Part shown: piece by piece, positions 18,942 through 29,490 of the stretch
How positions within the stretch are numbered: the first letter of the stretch is position 1
How the letters are laid out: every line of letters starts with the position of its first letter
NCBI GenBank assembly: GCA_020063565.1
Contig: JAICDB010000010.1
Coordinates: forward strand, 1-64,000
Source: Clostridiales bacterium
Lineage (GTDB): Bacteria > Bacillota > DSM-16504 > Desulfitibacterales > JAICDB01
Length of the DNA: 64,000 bases
Direction of reading: 5' to 3'
The notes under the pieces: generated by a model
The model's database searches: none
What the model saw: the letters and a program-made list of their open reading frames with translations, nothing else
Told to the model about the DNA's origin: nothing
Translations under genes and position numbers: made by a program

Positions 18942-19601
18942 ATGATAACTTTGGAAGATGTCAAAAAAAACCCGGAAGTAGATACTTATATCAGAATAGG
19001 AAATCAACATTTAGCAGCCATGGGTTTTACAGAACACAGCTACCGGCATGTATCACTCGTTGCAAAGTTAGCACAGGATGTTTTAAGGGGACTACACTAT
19101 CCAGATAGAGAAGTTGAATTAGCAGGGATTGCAGGGTACCTGCATGACATAGGAAATGTAATAAGCCGTCATGATCATGGACAGTCCGGAGCAATTATGG
19201 CATATAACATACTTGATAAAATGGGAATGCCTTATGAAGAAATAGCGGTAATTATTTCGGCAATTGGGAATCATGAGGAACAATACGGACATGCGGTAAA
19301 TCCCGTAGCTGCAGCTCTAATTCTTGCCGACAAATCCGATGTTCATCGAACCAGGGTTAGAAATAGAGATGTTGCTACTTTTGATATTCATGATAGGGTT
19401 AATTATGCGGCTGAAAGCTCTCAGCTCTTAGTAGATCCTCAAAGAAGAACAATTACAATGAAGCTTACTATTGACCTAAAAGTAAGTTCCATAATGGAGT
19501 ACTTCGAAATTTTTTTAACTCGAATGATCATGTGTCGTAGAGCTGCAGACTTTTTAGATTGTAATTTCGAGCTGGTTATTAATGATGCCAAGCTTTTATA
19601 A
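18942..19601 (+). CDS. HD-domain phosphohydrolase
   Basis: 219 residues from the ATG at 18942 (AGGTGAGTTGC upstream; the GTG at 18933 is inside that site). The metal-binding residues are H in EHSYRH, HD in YLHDIGN, paired His in SRHDHG, and a late Asp in LADKSD. This is the HD superfamily pattern for metal-dependent phosphohydrolases acting on nucleotides. The natural substrate is unknown. The gene sits between toxin and secDF, a position often occupied by such HD genes in Clostridia. Confidence 0.85.
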   Translation: MITLEDVKKNPEVDTYIRIGNQHLAAMGFTEHSYRHVSLVAKLAQDVLRGLHYPDREVELAGIAGYLHDIGNVISRHDHGQSGAIMAYNILDKMGMPYEEIAVIISAIGNHEEQYGHAVNPVAAALILADKSDVHRTRVRNRDVATFDIHDRVNYAAESSQLLVDPQRRTITMKLTIDLKVSSIMEYFEIFLTRMIMCRRAADFLDCNFELVINDAKLL

Positions 19602-19694
19602 GGTTTTAATACTTAATTGAAATATTTTTAAGAGAGGTTTATAATTATTTAGTATGGGTTAATATATGAGTTACTTAAAGGAGGAATCTATAAA

Positions 19695-20906
19695 TTGAAT
19701 CGGAACTTATTTAAATTATTACTTGTAATAGGATTAATTATCACCATCGGCTTGTTTGCCTATAAGCCACTCTTAAATTCCATGAAGCTGGGACTTGATT
19801 TACAGGGCGGAGTTCATGTTGTGCTTCAAGCTCAGGAAACTGCAGGTAGAGAAGTAACGGATGATGATATGGAGCAATTGAAATCGGTAATGAGACAAAG
19901 AGTTAATGAACTGGGAGTTAGTGAACCTGTTATTCAAAGAGAGGGTAAAAGAAGGCTTATTGTTGAGCTTGCGGGAGTGGAGAACCCTGAAGAAGCTGTA
20001 GAATTAATAGGTAAAACGGCTTCTTTAAAGTTTAAAACTGAAGAGCATGGTGTCATTTTGACTGGAAAAGATTTGGCAGATGCAAAGGCTGTTATAAAGC
20101 CTGATACCAATGAACCAATAGTTGAAATAAAATTCAAGAAAGAAGGAGCAAGGAAATTTGCTGATATTACTTCTGAACTTGCAGGGTGGGGCCGAATTGC
20201 AATATTGCTTGATGACAAAGTAATATCAAACCCAGCAGTAAAAGAACCCATTCCTAACGGACAAGCGGTAATCAGTGGTGGTTTCAAAAACTATAATGAA
20301 GCCGTTCAGCTTGCTGCCCTTTTAAGGGGTGGCGCCCTGCCGGTTGATGTAAAGGTCATTGAAAAAAGAAATGTTGGTCCTCAGCTTGGCATTGATTCTC
20401 TTAACAAAAGTAAGGTCGCAGCAATTATTGGAATCATTGCAATTATGTTATTCATGATGGCATTTTATCGAATACCGGGTTTTATTGCTACAATTGCTTT
20501 AGTAGTATACGGGCTTTTAGTATTAATAGTAATGAATTCAATTAACGCTGTACTAACATTACCGGGCATAGCTGGTTTGCTTCTTTCCGTGGGTATGGCT
20601 GTGGATGCCAATGTAATTATTTTTGAGAGGGTTAAGGAAGAACTGCGCAATGGCAAGTCATTGCGAGCAGGAGTAGATGCCGGATTTAAAAGGGCTTTTT
20701 GGACAATTTTTGATGCAAATGTCACAACACTTCTTGGTGCTGCTGTTCTTTATTATTTTGGAACAGGATTAATTAGGGGATTTGCTGTAACTTTAAGTTT
20801 AGGTATTTTGGCAAGTATGTTTACTGCAATTACTTTAAGCCGCTGGTTACTCCGGATCTTTATTAGAGTAAAAGGCTTTACAAATCCGAAGATGTATGGG
20901 ATATAG
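19695..20906 (+). CDS. secD: Protein translocase subunit SecD
   Basis: 403 residues starting at TTG behind AAAGGAGGAATCT. One N-terminal membrane helix, the signature LGLDLQGGVHV (about residues 33-43), an extracytoplasmic P1 domain, and five C-terminal helices with GMAVDANVIIFERVKEEL. It works with SecF in proton-driven export at SecYEG. The short P1 domain is typical of Firmicutes. 11 nt separate it from secF. Confidence 0.96.
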   Translation: MNRNLFKLLLVIGLIITIGLFAYKPLLNSMKLGLDLQGGVHVVLQAQETAGREVTDDDMEQLKSVMRQRVNELGVSEPVIQREGKRRLIVELAGVENPEEAVELIGKTASLKFKTEEHGVILTGKDLADAKAVIKPDTNEPIVEIKFKKEGARKFADITSELAGWGRIAILLDDKVISNPAVKEPIPNGQAVISGGFKNYNEAVQLAALLRGGALPVDVKVIEKRNVGPQLGIDSLNKSKVAAIIGIIAIMLFMMAFYRIPGFIATIALVVYGLLVLIVMNSINAVLTLPGIAGLLLSVGMAVDANVIIFERVKEELRNGKSLRAGVDAGFKRAFWTIFDANVTTLLGAAVLYYFGTGLIRGFAVTLSLGILASMFTAITLSRWLLRIFIRVKGFTNPKMYGI

Positions 20907-20917
20907 GGGGAAGGCAA

Positions 20918-21784
20918 ATGGACTTTATTGGTAAGAGAACAATATGGTTTGCAATATCTCTTGCAATAATAATTGCAGGAATAATTTCTCTGGCTTTGCA
21001 AGGACTGAATATGGGAATTGATTTTGCCGGTGGAAATAAGTATATGTTAAAATTTGATGAAGATGTAACTTCTGCTCAGATTCGAGTTGTGTTAGCAGAT
21101 TTTGGCCTGGGCAAAAGCTCTATTCAGGAATCAGGAAAAAGCACTTTTATTATTCGTACAAAACTACTTTCTGAAAAAGAAAATACCGAATTACTAAAAG
21201 CTTTACAAAAAAAATTGGGTAAGATGGATGTTTTAAGTAATGAAAAGGTTGGGCCTGTTATTGGAAAAGAATTGCGTACCAAGGCTTTCTGGGCACTTTT
21301 GATAGCTTCTATTTTAATAGTTATCTATATTACAGTACGTTTTCAATTTAGTTTTGCAATTGCTGCAATCATTGCATTAATTCACGATGTATTAGTAACT
21401 TTAAGTTTTTTCTCATTTACGCAGGTAGAGTTAAATACTTCTTTTGTGGCAGCAATGCTGACGATTATTGGTTATTCAATAAACGATACGATTGTGGTTT
21501 TTGATAGGATAAGAGAAAATATTGGTTTCAGGAAAAAAGAACCTTTGTTTGAAACAGTCAATAAAAGTATTAGACAAACCTTAACAAGATCCATTAATAC
21601 ATCCCTTACTTCTATTATGGCTTTAATAGCTTTACTGCTCTTTGGGGGAGAAACAATTAAGGTATTTGCCCTTGCAATGTTGATAGGTTTTATCAGTGGA
21701 ACGTATTCTTCTATTTTTATAGCAAGTCCATTATGGTTTGAATTTAAAAATAGATTGAGTAAACCTAAAAGAGTTCACATTTGA
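20918..21784 (+). CDS. secF: Protein translocase subunit SecF
   Basis: 288 residues with the N-terminal GIDFAGGNKYM motif (about residues 32-42) and C-terminal helices containing GYSINDTIVVFDRIREN. It is separate from secD here, unlike the fused SecDF of Bacillus. A terminator follows. Confidence 0.96.
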   Translation: MDFIGKRTIWFAISLAIIIAGIISLALQGLNMGIDFAGGNKYMLKFDEDVTSAQIRVVLADFGLGKSSIQESGKSTFIIRTKLLSEKENTELLKALQKKLGKMDVLSNEKVGPVIGKELRTKAFWALLIASILIVIYITVRFQFSFAIAAIIALIHDVLVTLSFFSFTQVELNTSFVAAMLTIIGYSINDTIVVFDRIRENIGFRKKEPLFETVNKSIRQTLTRSINTSLTSIMALIALLLFGGETIKVFALAMLIGFISGTYSSIFIASPLWFEFKNRLSKPKRVHI

Positions 21785-21790
21785 TATAGT

Positions 21791-21824
21791 AAACCCTTTA
21801 CCCGTGGTAAGGGGTTTATTTTTT
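21791..21824 (+). terminator. secDF terminator
   Basis: AAACCCTTTACC pairs with GGTAAGGGGTTT (12 bp, one G-U), then ATTTTTTC. Confidence 0.9.
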
Positions 21825-21877
21825 CAGATAATGAATAAGCTATTAATAATTTATATTACAATTCACAGGTGATTAAA

Positions 21878-22342
21878 ATGGCATATTTTTTACCATTTGT
21901 TTTTTTTATTTTTATCGCAAATCTTTTTGGTGGAATTAAAGTAATATTTATTAACTTAATTATTATAGCTTTATTCAGCTGGATAACATCCTTTAAATTT
22001 ATTAGCTTAAATGAAATTCTCTTTATTGAGGTTAGCGGAATTTTATTAATTATAATTCTTCTATTGGTAATAAACCTGAAAAATAGGTTGTATGTAAAAC
22101 AAAACATATCTGCCTTTCATTTAACTTTACTGGGGCTTGCCATAGCTGTCGTAACAGGTACTATGCTTCGACCCGGTTTAGGCGCTTCCCTGGGAGGGGC
22201 TGCTTTTTCACTTGGAATTGGAAAGATATATACTGAAAAGGGTTTGTGGGGACTTATTCAGTTATATAGTGTAACAATTATTCAATTTACAGGGTCCTTA
22301 TTTATTGCCTTGCAGCTTATGTATTTTTTCCTTCATTTTTAA
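21878..22342 (+). CDS. Unrecognised integral membrane protein
   Basis: 154 residues from the ATG at 21878 (CACAGGTGATTAAA upstream; a GTG three codons earlier overlaps that site). About four hydrophobic segments; the third is preceded by GTMLRPGLGASLGGAAFSLGIG, a glycine-rich conserved-looking loop. I do not recognise a family. It has its own leader after the secDF terminator and is unlinked in frame to the CDF gene that follows. Confidence 0.65.
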   Translation: MAYFLPFVFFIFIANLFGGIKVIFINLIIIALFSWITSFKFISLNEILFIEVSGILLIIILLLVINLKNRLYVKQNISAFHLTLLGLAIAVVTGTMLRPGLGASLGGAAFSLGIGKIYTEKGLWGLIQLYSVTIIQFTGSLFIALQLMYFFLHF

Positions 22343-22499
22343 TTAAAGAGGATTTTGATCACTCATTTAAAATCATTTTTGGTAATAATTTGCGTCTTTC
22401 TTTACTTACCTTTAAAAATAAAATTTTGGGATATTGTAATTTTAATTTTATGTTACAATTTAAATAATGCTGTGAATTAAATATTTGGGGGACTATCAA

Positions 22500-23438
22500 G
22501 TGGATATTAAATCTAAAACTGCAGCACTGTCGGTCATTTCTAATGTTACACTGGTTATAATTAAGCTGGCTGTAGGACTATATATTAATTCAGTCAGCGT
22601 AATAAGTGAAGCTGTTCATTCAGCAAGCGACTTAATAGCTGCAATGATAGCCTTTTTTTCTGTTAAAGCAGCCAGTAAACCGGCGGATGAAGAGCATAAG
22701 TACGGTCATGGAAAGTTTGAAAATATAGCTGCCACTATAGAAGCCATTCTAATATTTGCTGCTGCGGCATGGATTATATATGAAGCATATAATAAATTCA
22801 CGGAAGATTTAGAGGTTGAGTTTTTATTACCAGGTATAATAGTGATGTTAATTTCTGCAGCAGTTAACATGTTAGTTTCTAACAGGTTGTATTCTGTTGC
22901 TAAAAAAACTGATTCTGTTGCGCTGGAAGCTGACGCACTGCATTTAAGAACTGATGTGTATACATCTGGTGGTATTGTACTAGGTTTGGTTGCAATTCAA
23001 ATTACAGGATATCATTGGTTGGACCCTGTCTTTGCAATTTTTGTTGCACTTTTGATAATAAAAGCTTCTATCAAACTTTTTAAAGAAGCATTTTTGCCGC
23101 TTCTGGATGTTAAATTACCTGAAAGTGAAGAAACTGCCATTAAAGAAATTATAGAAAGACATTCCGCCTGGTTTGTGGACTTTCATGAACTGCGAACAAG
23201 AAAGTCCGGCTCAGAACGGCATATTGATTTACATTTGGTTGTTCCGAAGTATCATCATGTCCAGGATGCATATGAAATGTGTAATCATATTAAAACGGAT
23301 ATCCTTAAGATATTTCCTAAAGCTCATGTATTGATTCACTTGGAACCATGTGAGTGTGATGAAACCTGTGAAAAGGGCAATGAATGTAAAAAAATCCAGA
23401 ACTATGAATTAGATAATAAAGATAAAAAGGAATTTTAG
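22500..23438 (+). CDS. Cation diffusion facilitator family transporter
   Basis: 312 residues from the GTG at 22500 (TTGGGGGACTATCAA upstream). Six membrane helices with the metal-site residues HSASD in helix 2 (about residues 40-44) and HLRTD in helix 5, and the cytosolic EEHKYGHGKFEN loop. It should export a divalent metal such as Zn, Fe or Mn using the proton gradient. The C-terminal cytoplasmic domain ends in an unusual Cys/Glu-rich tail (CECDETCEKGNEC) that could bind metal. Confidence 0.92.
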   Translation: MDIKSKTAALSVISNVTLVIIKLAVGLYINSVSVISEAVHSASDLIAAMIAFFSVKAASKPADEEHKYGHGKFENIAATIEAILIFAAAAWIIYEAYNKFTEDLEVEFLLPGIIVMLISAAVNMLVSNRLYSVAKKTDSVALEADALHLRTDVYTSGGIVLGLVAIQITGYHWLDPVFAIFVALLIIKASIKLFKEAFLPLLDVKLPESEETAIKEIIERHSAWFVDFHELRTRKSGSERHIDLHLVVPKYHHVQDAYEMCNHIKTDILKIFPKAHVLIHLEPCECDETCEKGNECKKIQNYELDNKDKKEF

Positions 23439-23493
23439 TTTTTAATGGAGAATTTTGCAATAAAATATCTGAAAAAATAGGAGGTCTAAATTT

Positions 23494-23820
23494 ATGCAAA
23501 TTTATCTGGTGGGTGCATTAATTTTTGCTCTGATAGTTGCAATTTTTTCAATTAATAATCCAAATCCCGTTCCGGTAAACTTTTTATTCTGGGGGTTCCA
23601 GGCGCCACTTGTATTAGTAATTCTTGGCTCGGCAGTTTTTGGAGCTGTGGTTGTGTTTTTGCTGGGAATGGTCAAGCAATTTAGTATGATTAGAAAGGTT
23701 AGATCTTTAGAAAGCGCTAACCAGAAACTTTCCCGGCAATTGGCGGAAATGAAAAATTTAAAAGAGGATGAACAGTCTAAAACTAGCGAGGAGAATTACG
23801 ATAAAGAAGCTACTGAGTGA
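23494..23820 (+). CDS. LapA-domain (DUF1049) membrane protein
   Basis: 108 residues: two membrane helices (about 3-20 and 40-62) joined by a short loop with INNPNPVPVNFLFW, then a coiled-coil-like acidic/basic tail. This is the LapA/YciS family layout. E. coli LapA assists lipopolysaccharide control, but Firmicutes versions have no known role. It sits 51 nt before recJ, a common neighbour. Confidence 0.85.
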   Translation: MQIYLVGALIFALIVAIFSINNPNPVPVNFLFWGFQAPLVLVILGSAVFGAVVVFLLGMVKQFSMIRKVRSLESANQKLSRQLAEMKNLKEDEQSKTSEENYDKEATE

Positions 23821-23871
23821 TGGATAAATTACTAAAATTGTTTTATAATTAACCCTAAATGGGGTGGTATT

Positions 23872-26763
23872 TTGTCGAAATGTGAGGAGAAACGTTGGAT
23901 TATAGCTTATAATAAACCGCAACTACAATGTTCCATGAGCAGAGAACTAAACATATCACCTACCATAGCTGGGTTATTAATAAACAGGGGAATTCATACC
24001 GTCGAAGAAGCCCGACGGTTTTTTAACTGTAAAATTGAAGAATTGAGTAGCCCCTGGCTGCTAGGTGGAATGCAAGATGCAGTAGAGAGAATATTACAAG
24101 CAAAAAAAAATGGTGAAAAAGTAACAGTGTATGGGGATTATGATGTTGATGGACTTACGGGAACGACCCTTTTGCTAGAGGCATTACAAAAACTCCAGAT
24201 TGAAACTACATATTATATACCCCACAGGTTGGAAGAAGGATATGGTCTCAATAAAGACGCACTAGAAAATATTGCTAAAGAAGGTTCAAAACTTGTTGTT
24301 ACTGTCGACTGCGGCATTACTTCGGTTGCAGAAGTTAAATATGCTCAAGAAGACCTGTTGATGGATGTGATAATTACAGATCACCACCAGCCAGCTGATG
24401 AAAAACCTCCTGCTGTGGCGCTGATTAATCCTAAACTGGAAGGCAGATCCACTTATTATAATCTTGCAGGAGTGGGAGTTGCTTTTAAATTAGTACAAGC
24501 ATTATGGGAAAAAGCAGGCTTTAGTCCGGAACAAGTTTTTGAGGAGTTTTTAGATATTGTAACTTTGGGTACCATAGCAGATATAGTTCCGCTAATTGAA
24601 GAAAACCGCATTCTGGTTAAAAATGGCTTAGAAAGGTTTGCGTCTACCAAAAGAGAAGGTTTAAAGGCCCTTATGGAAGTTGCAGGTTTAAGCACAAGTG
24701 ATATTAATCCCAGGAATATAGCGTATGGATTGGCTCCCCGCTTAAATGCTGCCGGTAGAATAAGTGATGCTTCTTATGGTGTAGAACTTCTCACCACTTC
24801 TTCTTCTCAAAAAGCCAGGGAATTGGCTAAGTTTCTTCAAAATGAAAATCAAAAAAGACAGGTTTTAGAGAAAAATATTCTGGCAGAAGCTCAACAAATG
24901 GTAGAAGAAGAGTTTGATTTTTCGAGGGATAAAGTTATAGTTCTTGCTTCAAAAATGTGGCATCCGGGAGTAATAGGTATTGTTGCTTCCCGACTTGTAG
25001 AAAAATATTACAGGCCGGTTATAATCATTGCAATTGAAGGAGATGAAGGAAAGGGCTCTGCACGAAGCATACCGGGTTTTAATATTTATGAAGCAATAAA
25101 ATCAGCCTCAAAACATTTATTGCAGTTTGGGGGACACGAGCTAGCTGCTGGCTTAAGCCTGGCAAGCCATAACATTAGTGATTTTAAAGAGAGTATTAAT
25201 GAATATGCGAGAATATATTTAACTGATGACTTGTTAGTTCCCACATTGCTACTAGATAGTGAAATCTTTTTTCATGAACTCACTGAAGACTTGTTGCAAC
25301 AAATTAAAGATATGGAACCCTTTGGAGAAGGTAATCCATCACCTCTACTTGCATATCGAGGAGCAAAAGTGGTAGGATATAAGCCTGTAGGTAAGGATAA
25401 AAATCATTTAAAAATGCAACTCAAAGCTGAAGGAAAAGCACTTGAGGCGATAGGGTTTGAACTATACTCAAAGGCAGAGGTTGCTGCTACAAAAGAAATA
25501 GATTTGGCCTTTAGTTTAGAGGAAAATACCTGGCAGGGAGAAACAAGACTACAGCTTAATATTAAGGATATTCAGGCATCTAACAAAAGTAATTTTTTAC
25601 AAAATACCGTTAAAGATTGCTATATGGAACCGCCCTTTGAAGAAGATTTACTTCAAGGTCAAAATTATTTTTTACAAGGTTCGCCCCAAAAAATATTTTA
25701 TAATGTAATGTATTTTATAGTTAATGCATTACGTGAAGGCAAAAGGGCACTAATTGCAGGTTCTATTCCAAGTTTAACAGGTAGTTTCTTTTCAGCTCAT
25801 CATATGTTGCTTTCAGAAATGAATATGCCCCACTGGTTTATTAAAACGTCTTGTTTGGGTGAGCAGCTCAAAAAAATTGCAGATAACTTTACACAGAATT
25901 CCGGTATTGTGTTTACTGATCTATATGCTTTAAAATGTGCTGAAAGTAAATTTCTTTTGGAAAATAGTGATCTTATTATTTTTCTGGGGGCTGAAACTAC
26001 AGATAAAAAATTAGATGGAATTCCTATTTTAGATGAAGAGTTACTGGAAAATAAAACTGTAATTATCAATTACATTCAGGAAAAAAATCTAAAAACACGA
26101 AACTATGATATTTTTCTCACACAACTGGATGATATTTTGATAGAAAATAAAAAAACTGTCATTTATTGTACAACTAAAAAGGAAGTTATGGAAGTTGCAA
26201 AAATTATTTGGAATAGATACAATATCAAAGCTATTTATCATCATCCCTGGATGACTTCATATCAACAGGAACTTGCTCTGGAAATGTTTAAACAGGGGCT
26301 GGTTAAATACCTTGTAACTACTTCTACAATTGGCTTGGATAGGCTAGGTTTTTGTGAGCAAGTTTTTTTCTATCGCTTGCCTTTTGATAGTGTGCACTAC
26401 TTGTATTTAATGGCCGGTCAAGAAAAACAAAATTTAGAGATAGCAATAGCAGAGGATGCAAATGTTAATACTGGAAATATGCTGGAAGCGATGTTTCCTT
26501 CTAGAAAAACCTTGTCTCATATTTATTCATATATTAAAAAACGCAATATTTTGGACATCAAGGGCTGCTTAAATTTTTTGAGGTCTAACGGCTGTCCTAA
26601 AGCAAATGGAGAGACAATTAAAACTGCTAGATCAATTTTTCAAGAGCTCGGTATAGAAAAAAATACAACTACAAAGGTTGATCTTCACAAATCTTGGCGT
26701 TATCGAAGCATAAATAGGCAACATGAGGGATATCAAAAACTTTTACAAATACTTAAAATATAA
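23872..26763 (+). CDS. recJ: Single-strand-DNA-specific exonuclease RecJ with C-terminal helicase-like extension
   Basis: 963 residues from TTG; much longer than E. coli RecJ (577) and longer than the B. subtilis protein. The DHH phosphoesterase core is intact: YGDYDVDGLTG (about 85-95), VTVDCGIT, ITDHHQP and, in DHHA1, GGHELAAGLS. An OB-like RecJ domain follows to about residue 560. Residues about 600-930 look like a decayed SF2 helicase pair: VIYCTTKKEV, YHHPWMTSYQQ and LVTTSTIGLDRLG correspond to helicase C-terminal motifs, but I see no Walker A lysine. It degrades single strands 5' to 3' in repair. Confidence 0.93.
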   Translation: MSKCEEKRWIIAYNKPQLQCSMSRELNISPTIAGLLINRGIHTVEEARRFFNCKIEELSSPWLLGGMQDAVERILQAKKNGEKVTVYGDYDVDGLTGTTLLLEALQKLQIETTYYIPHRLEEGYGLNKDALENIAKEGSKLVVTVDCGITSVAEVKYAQEDLLMDVIITDHHQPADEKPPAVALINPKLEGRSTYYNLAGVGVAFKLVQALWEKAGFSPEQVFEEFLDIVTLGTIADIVPLIEENRILVKNGLERFASTKREGLKALMEVAGLSTSDINPRNIAYGLAPRLNAAGRISDASYGVELLTTSSSQKARELAKFLQNENQKRQVLEKNILAEAQQMVEEEFDFSRDKVIVLASKMWHPGVIGIVASRLVEKYYRPVIIIAIEGDEGKGSARSIPGFNIYEAIKSASKHLLQFGGHELAAGLSLASHNISDFKESINEYARIYLTDDLLVPTLLLDSEIFFHELTEDLLQQIKDMEPFGEGNPSPLLAYRGAKVVGYKPVGKDKNHLKMQLKAEGKALEAIGFELYSKAEVAATKEIDLAFSLEENTWQGETRLQLNIKDIQASNKSNFLQNTVKDCYMEPPFEEDLLQGQNYFLQGSPQKIFYNVMYFIVNALREGKRALIAGSIPSLTGSFFSAHHMLLSEMNMPHWFIKTSCLGEQLKKIADNFTQNSGIVFTDLYALKCAESKFLLENSDLIIFLGAETTDKKLDGIPILDEELLENKTVIINYIQEKNLKTRNYDIFLTQLDDILIENKKTVIYCTTKKEVMEVAKIIWNRYNIKAIYHHPWMTSYQQELALEMFKQGLVKYLVTTSTIGLDRLGFCEQVFFYRLPFDSVHYLYLMAGQEKQNLEIAIAEDANVNTGNMLEAMFPSRKTLSHIYSYIKKRNILDIKGCLNFLRSNGCPKANGETIKTARSIFQELGIEKNTTTKVDLHKSWRYRSINRQHEGYQKLLQILKI

Positions 26764-26790
26764 GTAAATAGGAAGAAAGGGGGTGAAAGA

Positions 26791-28959
26791 ATGGATTTGC
26801 AAAAATTTAAAGAAAAAATAAAACAATATAATCCAAATGCAGATTTGGATTTAATTACTAAAGCGTATCACTATGCCAGTAAAGCCCATAGTGGTCAAAA
26901 GCGCAAATCCGGAGAAAAATATATAGTTCACCCCTTGGAAGTGGCAAGTATTTTGGTTGATTTACATCTTGATGTAGTGACAATTGCAGCTGCTATTTTA
27001 CATGATGTAGTAGAAGATACGGGAACAACTCTTGAGGATTTAAAGGAAGAATTTAATGAAGATGTGGCACTGTTAGTTGACGGGGTTACTAAACTTAGCA
27101 GGATAGAGTATACCTCTAAAGAGGAACAACAGGTGCAAAATTTGAGGAAAATGTTTTTTGCCATGGCAAAGGATATCCGAGTCATATTAATCAAACTTGC
27201 TGACAGGCTACACAATATGCGTACCTTGAAATATCATTCCTCCCAAAAACAAAAGGAAATTGCAGAAGAAACTGTGGAGATATTTGCTCCCCTTGCTCAC
27301 AGGTTGGGGATTTTTAAAATTAAGTGGGAGCTTGAGGATTTAGCTTTAAGGTACCTTGAACCTGAAGTATATTATGACCTTGTTAAATCTATTTCTATGA
27401 AGAGGCAGGAAAGAGAAGAATACATAAATGAAGTAATAGAAATACTTCAAAAAAAAATGGATGAAATGAATATAAAAGCTGACATCAGCGGTAGGCCAAA
27501 GCATTTTTATAGCATATATAATAAAATGGTCAAGAAAGATTATGACCTTAATCAAATTTATGATTTAATAGCAGTCAGGGTAATTGTTGATACTGTAAAA
27601 GATTGTTATGCTGTTTTGGGAATTATCCACACACTTTGGAAGCCGATTCCGGGTCGCTTTAAAGATTATATTGCTATGCCGAAACCTAATATGTACCAAT
27701 CCCTACATACAACAGTGATTGGACCAAGGGGAGAACCCTTTGAAATTCAAATTAGAACCTGGGAAATGCACAAAACCGCTGAATATGGGATTGCTGCCCA
27801 CTGGTTATATAAACAGGGGAAAACTGTTAATACAGAGAAGGAAATTGATGAAAGATTAACCTGGTTAAGACAACTTACGGAATGGCAAAGGGAACAAAGG
27901 GATCCACGAGAGTTTATGGAATCCCTTAAGATAGATTTTTTCTCTGACAGGGTATATGTATTTACTCCTAAAGGAGAGGTTATAGAGCTCCCGGCAGGCT
28001 CTATTCCTATAGATTTTGCATACCGTATCCATTCTCAGGTAGGGCATCAATGTGTGGGTGCTAAGGTTAATGGAAAAATAGTACCCATTGATTATAAATT
28101 AAAGACAGGCGATATTGTAGAAATTCTGACTTCAAAGGGAAGTGGACCAAGCCGTGACTGGCTGCACATGGTGCAGACCTCTCAGGCAAGGAATAGGATA
28201 AGGCAGTGGTTTAGAAAAGAAAAAAGAGATGAGAATATAAGAAAAGGAAGGGAAATTCTAGAGAAGGAATGTGAAAAAGAGGGCGTTAATCCAAATGAAG
28301 TTTTGAAAAACTCCCGCCTTGCTGAAGCCGGCAAAAAATATAATATTATGAGTTCTGATGACTTACTATCAACTATAGGTGATGGCGGAATAAATCCTCT
28401 CCATGTAATATCCTTTATAATTGAAAAATACGGTCTCGAAAGAAAAGAACGAACTGAAAATAAGAAACTCTCTATTAAACCCTGGTCCGGTTATGGTAAA
28501 CCTTCAAAGGGGATTCGAGTGAAGGGAATTGACAACGTGATGGTTCGAGTTGCACGTTGTTGTAACCCTCTACCCGGTGACGAAATCATAGGTTATATTA
28601 CCAGGGGAAGGGGAGTTTCCATTCACCGTACTGATTGCCCTAATATAATTAACACTAAAGGGGAGGAACCTAGACTTATAGAGGCTGCCTGGGATACTAC
28701 AACAGATTCTCATTATCAGGTTCAACTGGAAATAATAGCTGTTAATAGGCCAAAGCTAACATTAGATATAATGAATGCTATAACAGAAACAAAAACTGAT
28801 GTGAATGCCATACATGCTAGAACAAATAAAAATAACCTGGCGATAATCGATCTGAAACTAGAGATAAGAAGCCTTGAACACCTTAATTATATTAAGGATA
28901 AGATAAAAAGAATTAAAGATATAATTGAAGTTAAAAGAATTACTCCAAGTAACATTTAA
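26791..28959 (+). CDS. relA: Bifunctional (p)ppGpp synthetase/hydrolase
   Basis: 722 residues, the usual RSH length. Hydrolase HD domain at the N-terminus ([17 protein letters not shown]), synthetase domain with YNKMVKK and MYQSLHT-type motifs (about 230-350), then TGS ([15 protein letters not shown]), a Cys-containing ZFD/CC region ([17 protein letters not shown]) and a C-terminal ACT domain. Both catalytic halves look intact. It sets the stringent response. In many Firmicutes apt lies between recJ and relA; it is absent here. Confidence 0.96.
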   Translation: MDLQKFKEKIKQYNPNADLDLITKAYHYASKAHSGQKRKSGEKYIVHPLEVASILVDLHLDVVTIAAAILHDVVEDTGTTLEDLKEEFNEDVALLVDGVTKLSRIEYTSKEEQQVQNLRKMFFAMAKDIRVILIKLADRLHNMRTLKYHSSQKQKEIAEETVEIFAPLAHRLGIFKIKWELEDLALRYLEPEVYYDLVKSISMKRQEREEYINEVIEILQKKMDEMNIKADISGRPKHFYSIYNKMVKKDYDLNQIYDLIAVRVIVDTVKDCYAVLGIIHTLWKPIPGRFKDYIAMPKPNMYQSLHTTVIGPRGEPFEIQIRTWEMHKTAEYGIAAHWLYKQGKTVNTEKEIDERLTWLRQLTEWQREQRDPREFMESLKIDFFSDRVYVFTPKGEVIELPAGSIPIDFAYRIHSQVGHQCVGAKVNGKIVPIDYKLKTGDIVEILTSKGSGPSRDWLHMVQTSQARNRIRQWFRKEKRDENIRKGREILEKECEKEGVNPNEVLKNSRLAEAGKKYNIMSSDDLLSTIGDGGINPLHVISFIIEKYGLERKERTENKKLSIKPWSGYGKPSKGIRVKGIDNVMVRVARCCNPLPGDEIIGYITRGRGVSIHRTDCPNIINTKGEEPRLIEAAWDTTTDSHYQVQLEIIAVNRPKLTLDIMNAITETKTDVNAIHARTNKNNLAIIDLKLEIRSLEHLNYIKDKIKRIKDIIEVKRITPSNI

Positions 28960-29015
28960 CTGAGGATATTTTAAAAACCGTTGTTCGACATTCTATTGAA
29001 AAAAGGGGGATAATT

Positions 29016-29468
29016 TTGAGGGCAGTAGTTCAAAGGGTAACCTCAGGTAAAGTTGCTGTACAAGGGAAAACAGTAGGTTCCATCGGAACAGGACTGGTAG
29101 TGTTACTAGGGGTTGCCCCGGGGGATGAAGAGAAGGATCTGAAATATATTATGGATAAAGTAGTAAATTTAAGGATATTTGAAGATGAGGATGGCAAAAT
29201 GAACTTGTCAATAAAAGATATTAGTGGTGAAATACTTGTTATTTCACAATTTACGTTATATGGAGACTGTAGAAAAGGCAGAAGACCCAGTTTTTCCAAT
29301 GCCGCGGCACCGGAAAAAGCTAATGAACTATATTTAAAGTTTATTAGTGATTTGAGAGATGAGCACAACCTTAAGGTAGAAACCGGTGTATTCGGGGAAT
29401 TTATGGATGTATCCATTGTCAATAGTGGACCTGTCACTATGCTACTTGATAGCAGTAAACTGTTTTAA
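29016..29468 (+). CDS. dtd: D-aminoacyl-tRNA deacylase
   Basis: 150 residues starting at TTG (AAAAAAGGGGGATAATT upstream). It removes D-amino acids (and Gly misacylated on Ala tRNA) from tRNA. The family motifs SQFTLYGD and the C-terminal [11 protein letters not shown] are present, and MRAVVQRV at the N-terminus confirms the start. It follows relA, as in B. subtilis. Confidence 0.96.
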   Translation: MRAVVQRVTSGKVAVQGKTVGSIGTGLVVLLGVAPGDEEKDLKYIMDKVVNLRIFEDEDGKMNLSIKDISGEILVISQFTLYGDCRKGRRPSFSNAAAPEKANELYLKFISDLRDEHNLKVETGVFGEFMDVSIVNSGPVTMLLDSSKLF

Positions 29469-29490
29469 TAAAGTTTAAGGGGGTTTTTTT

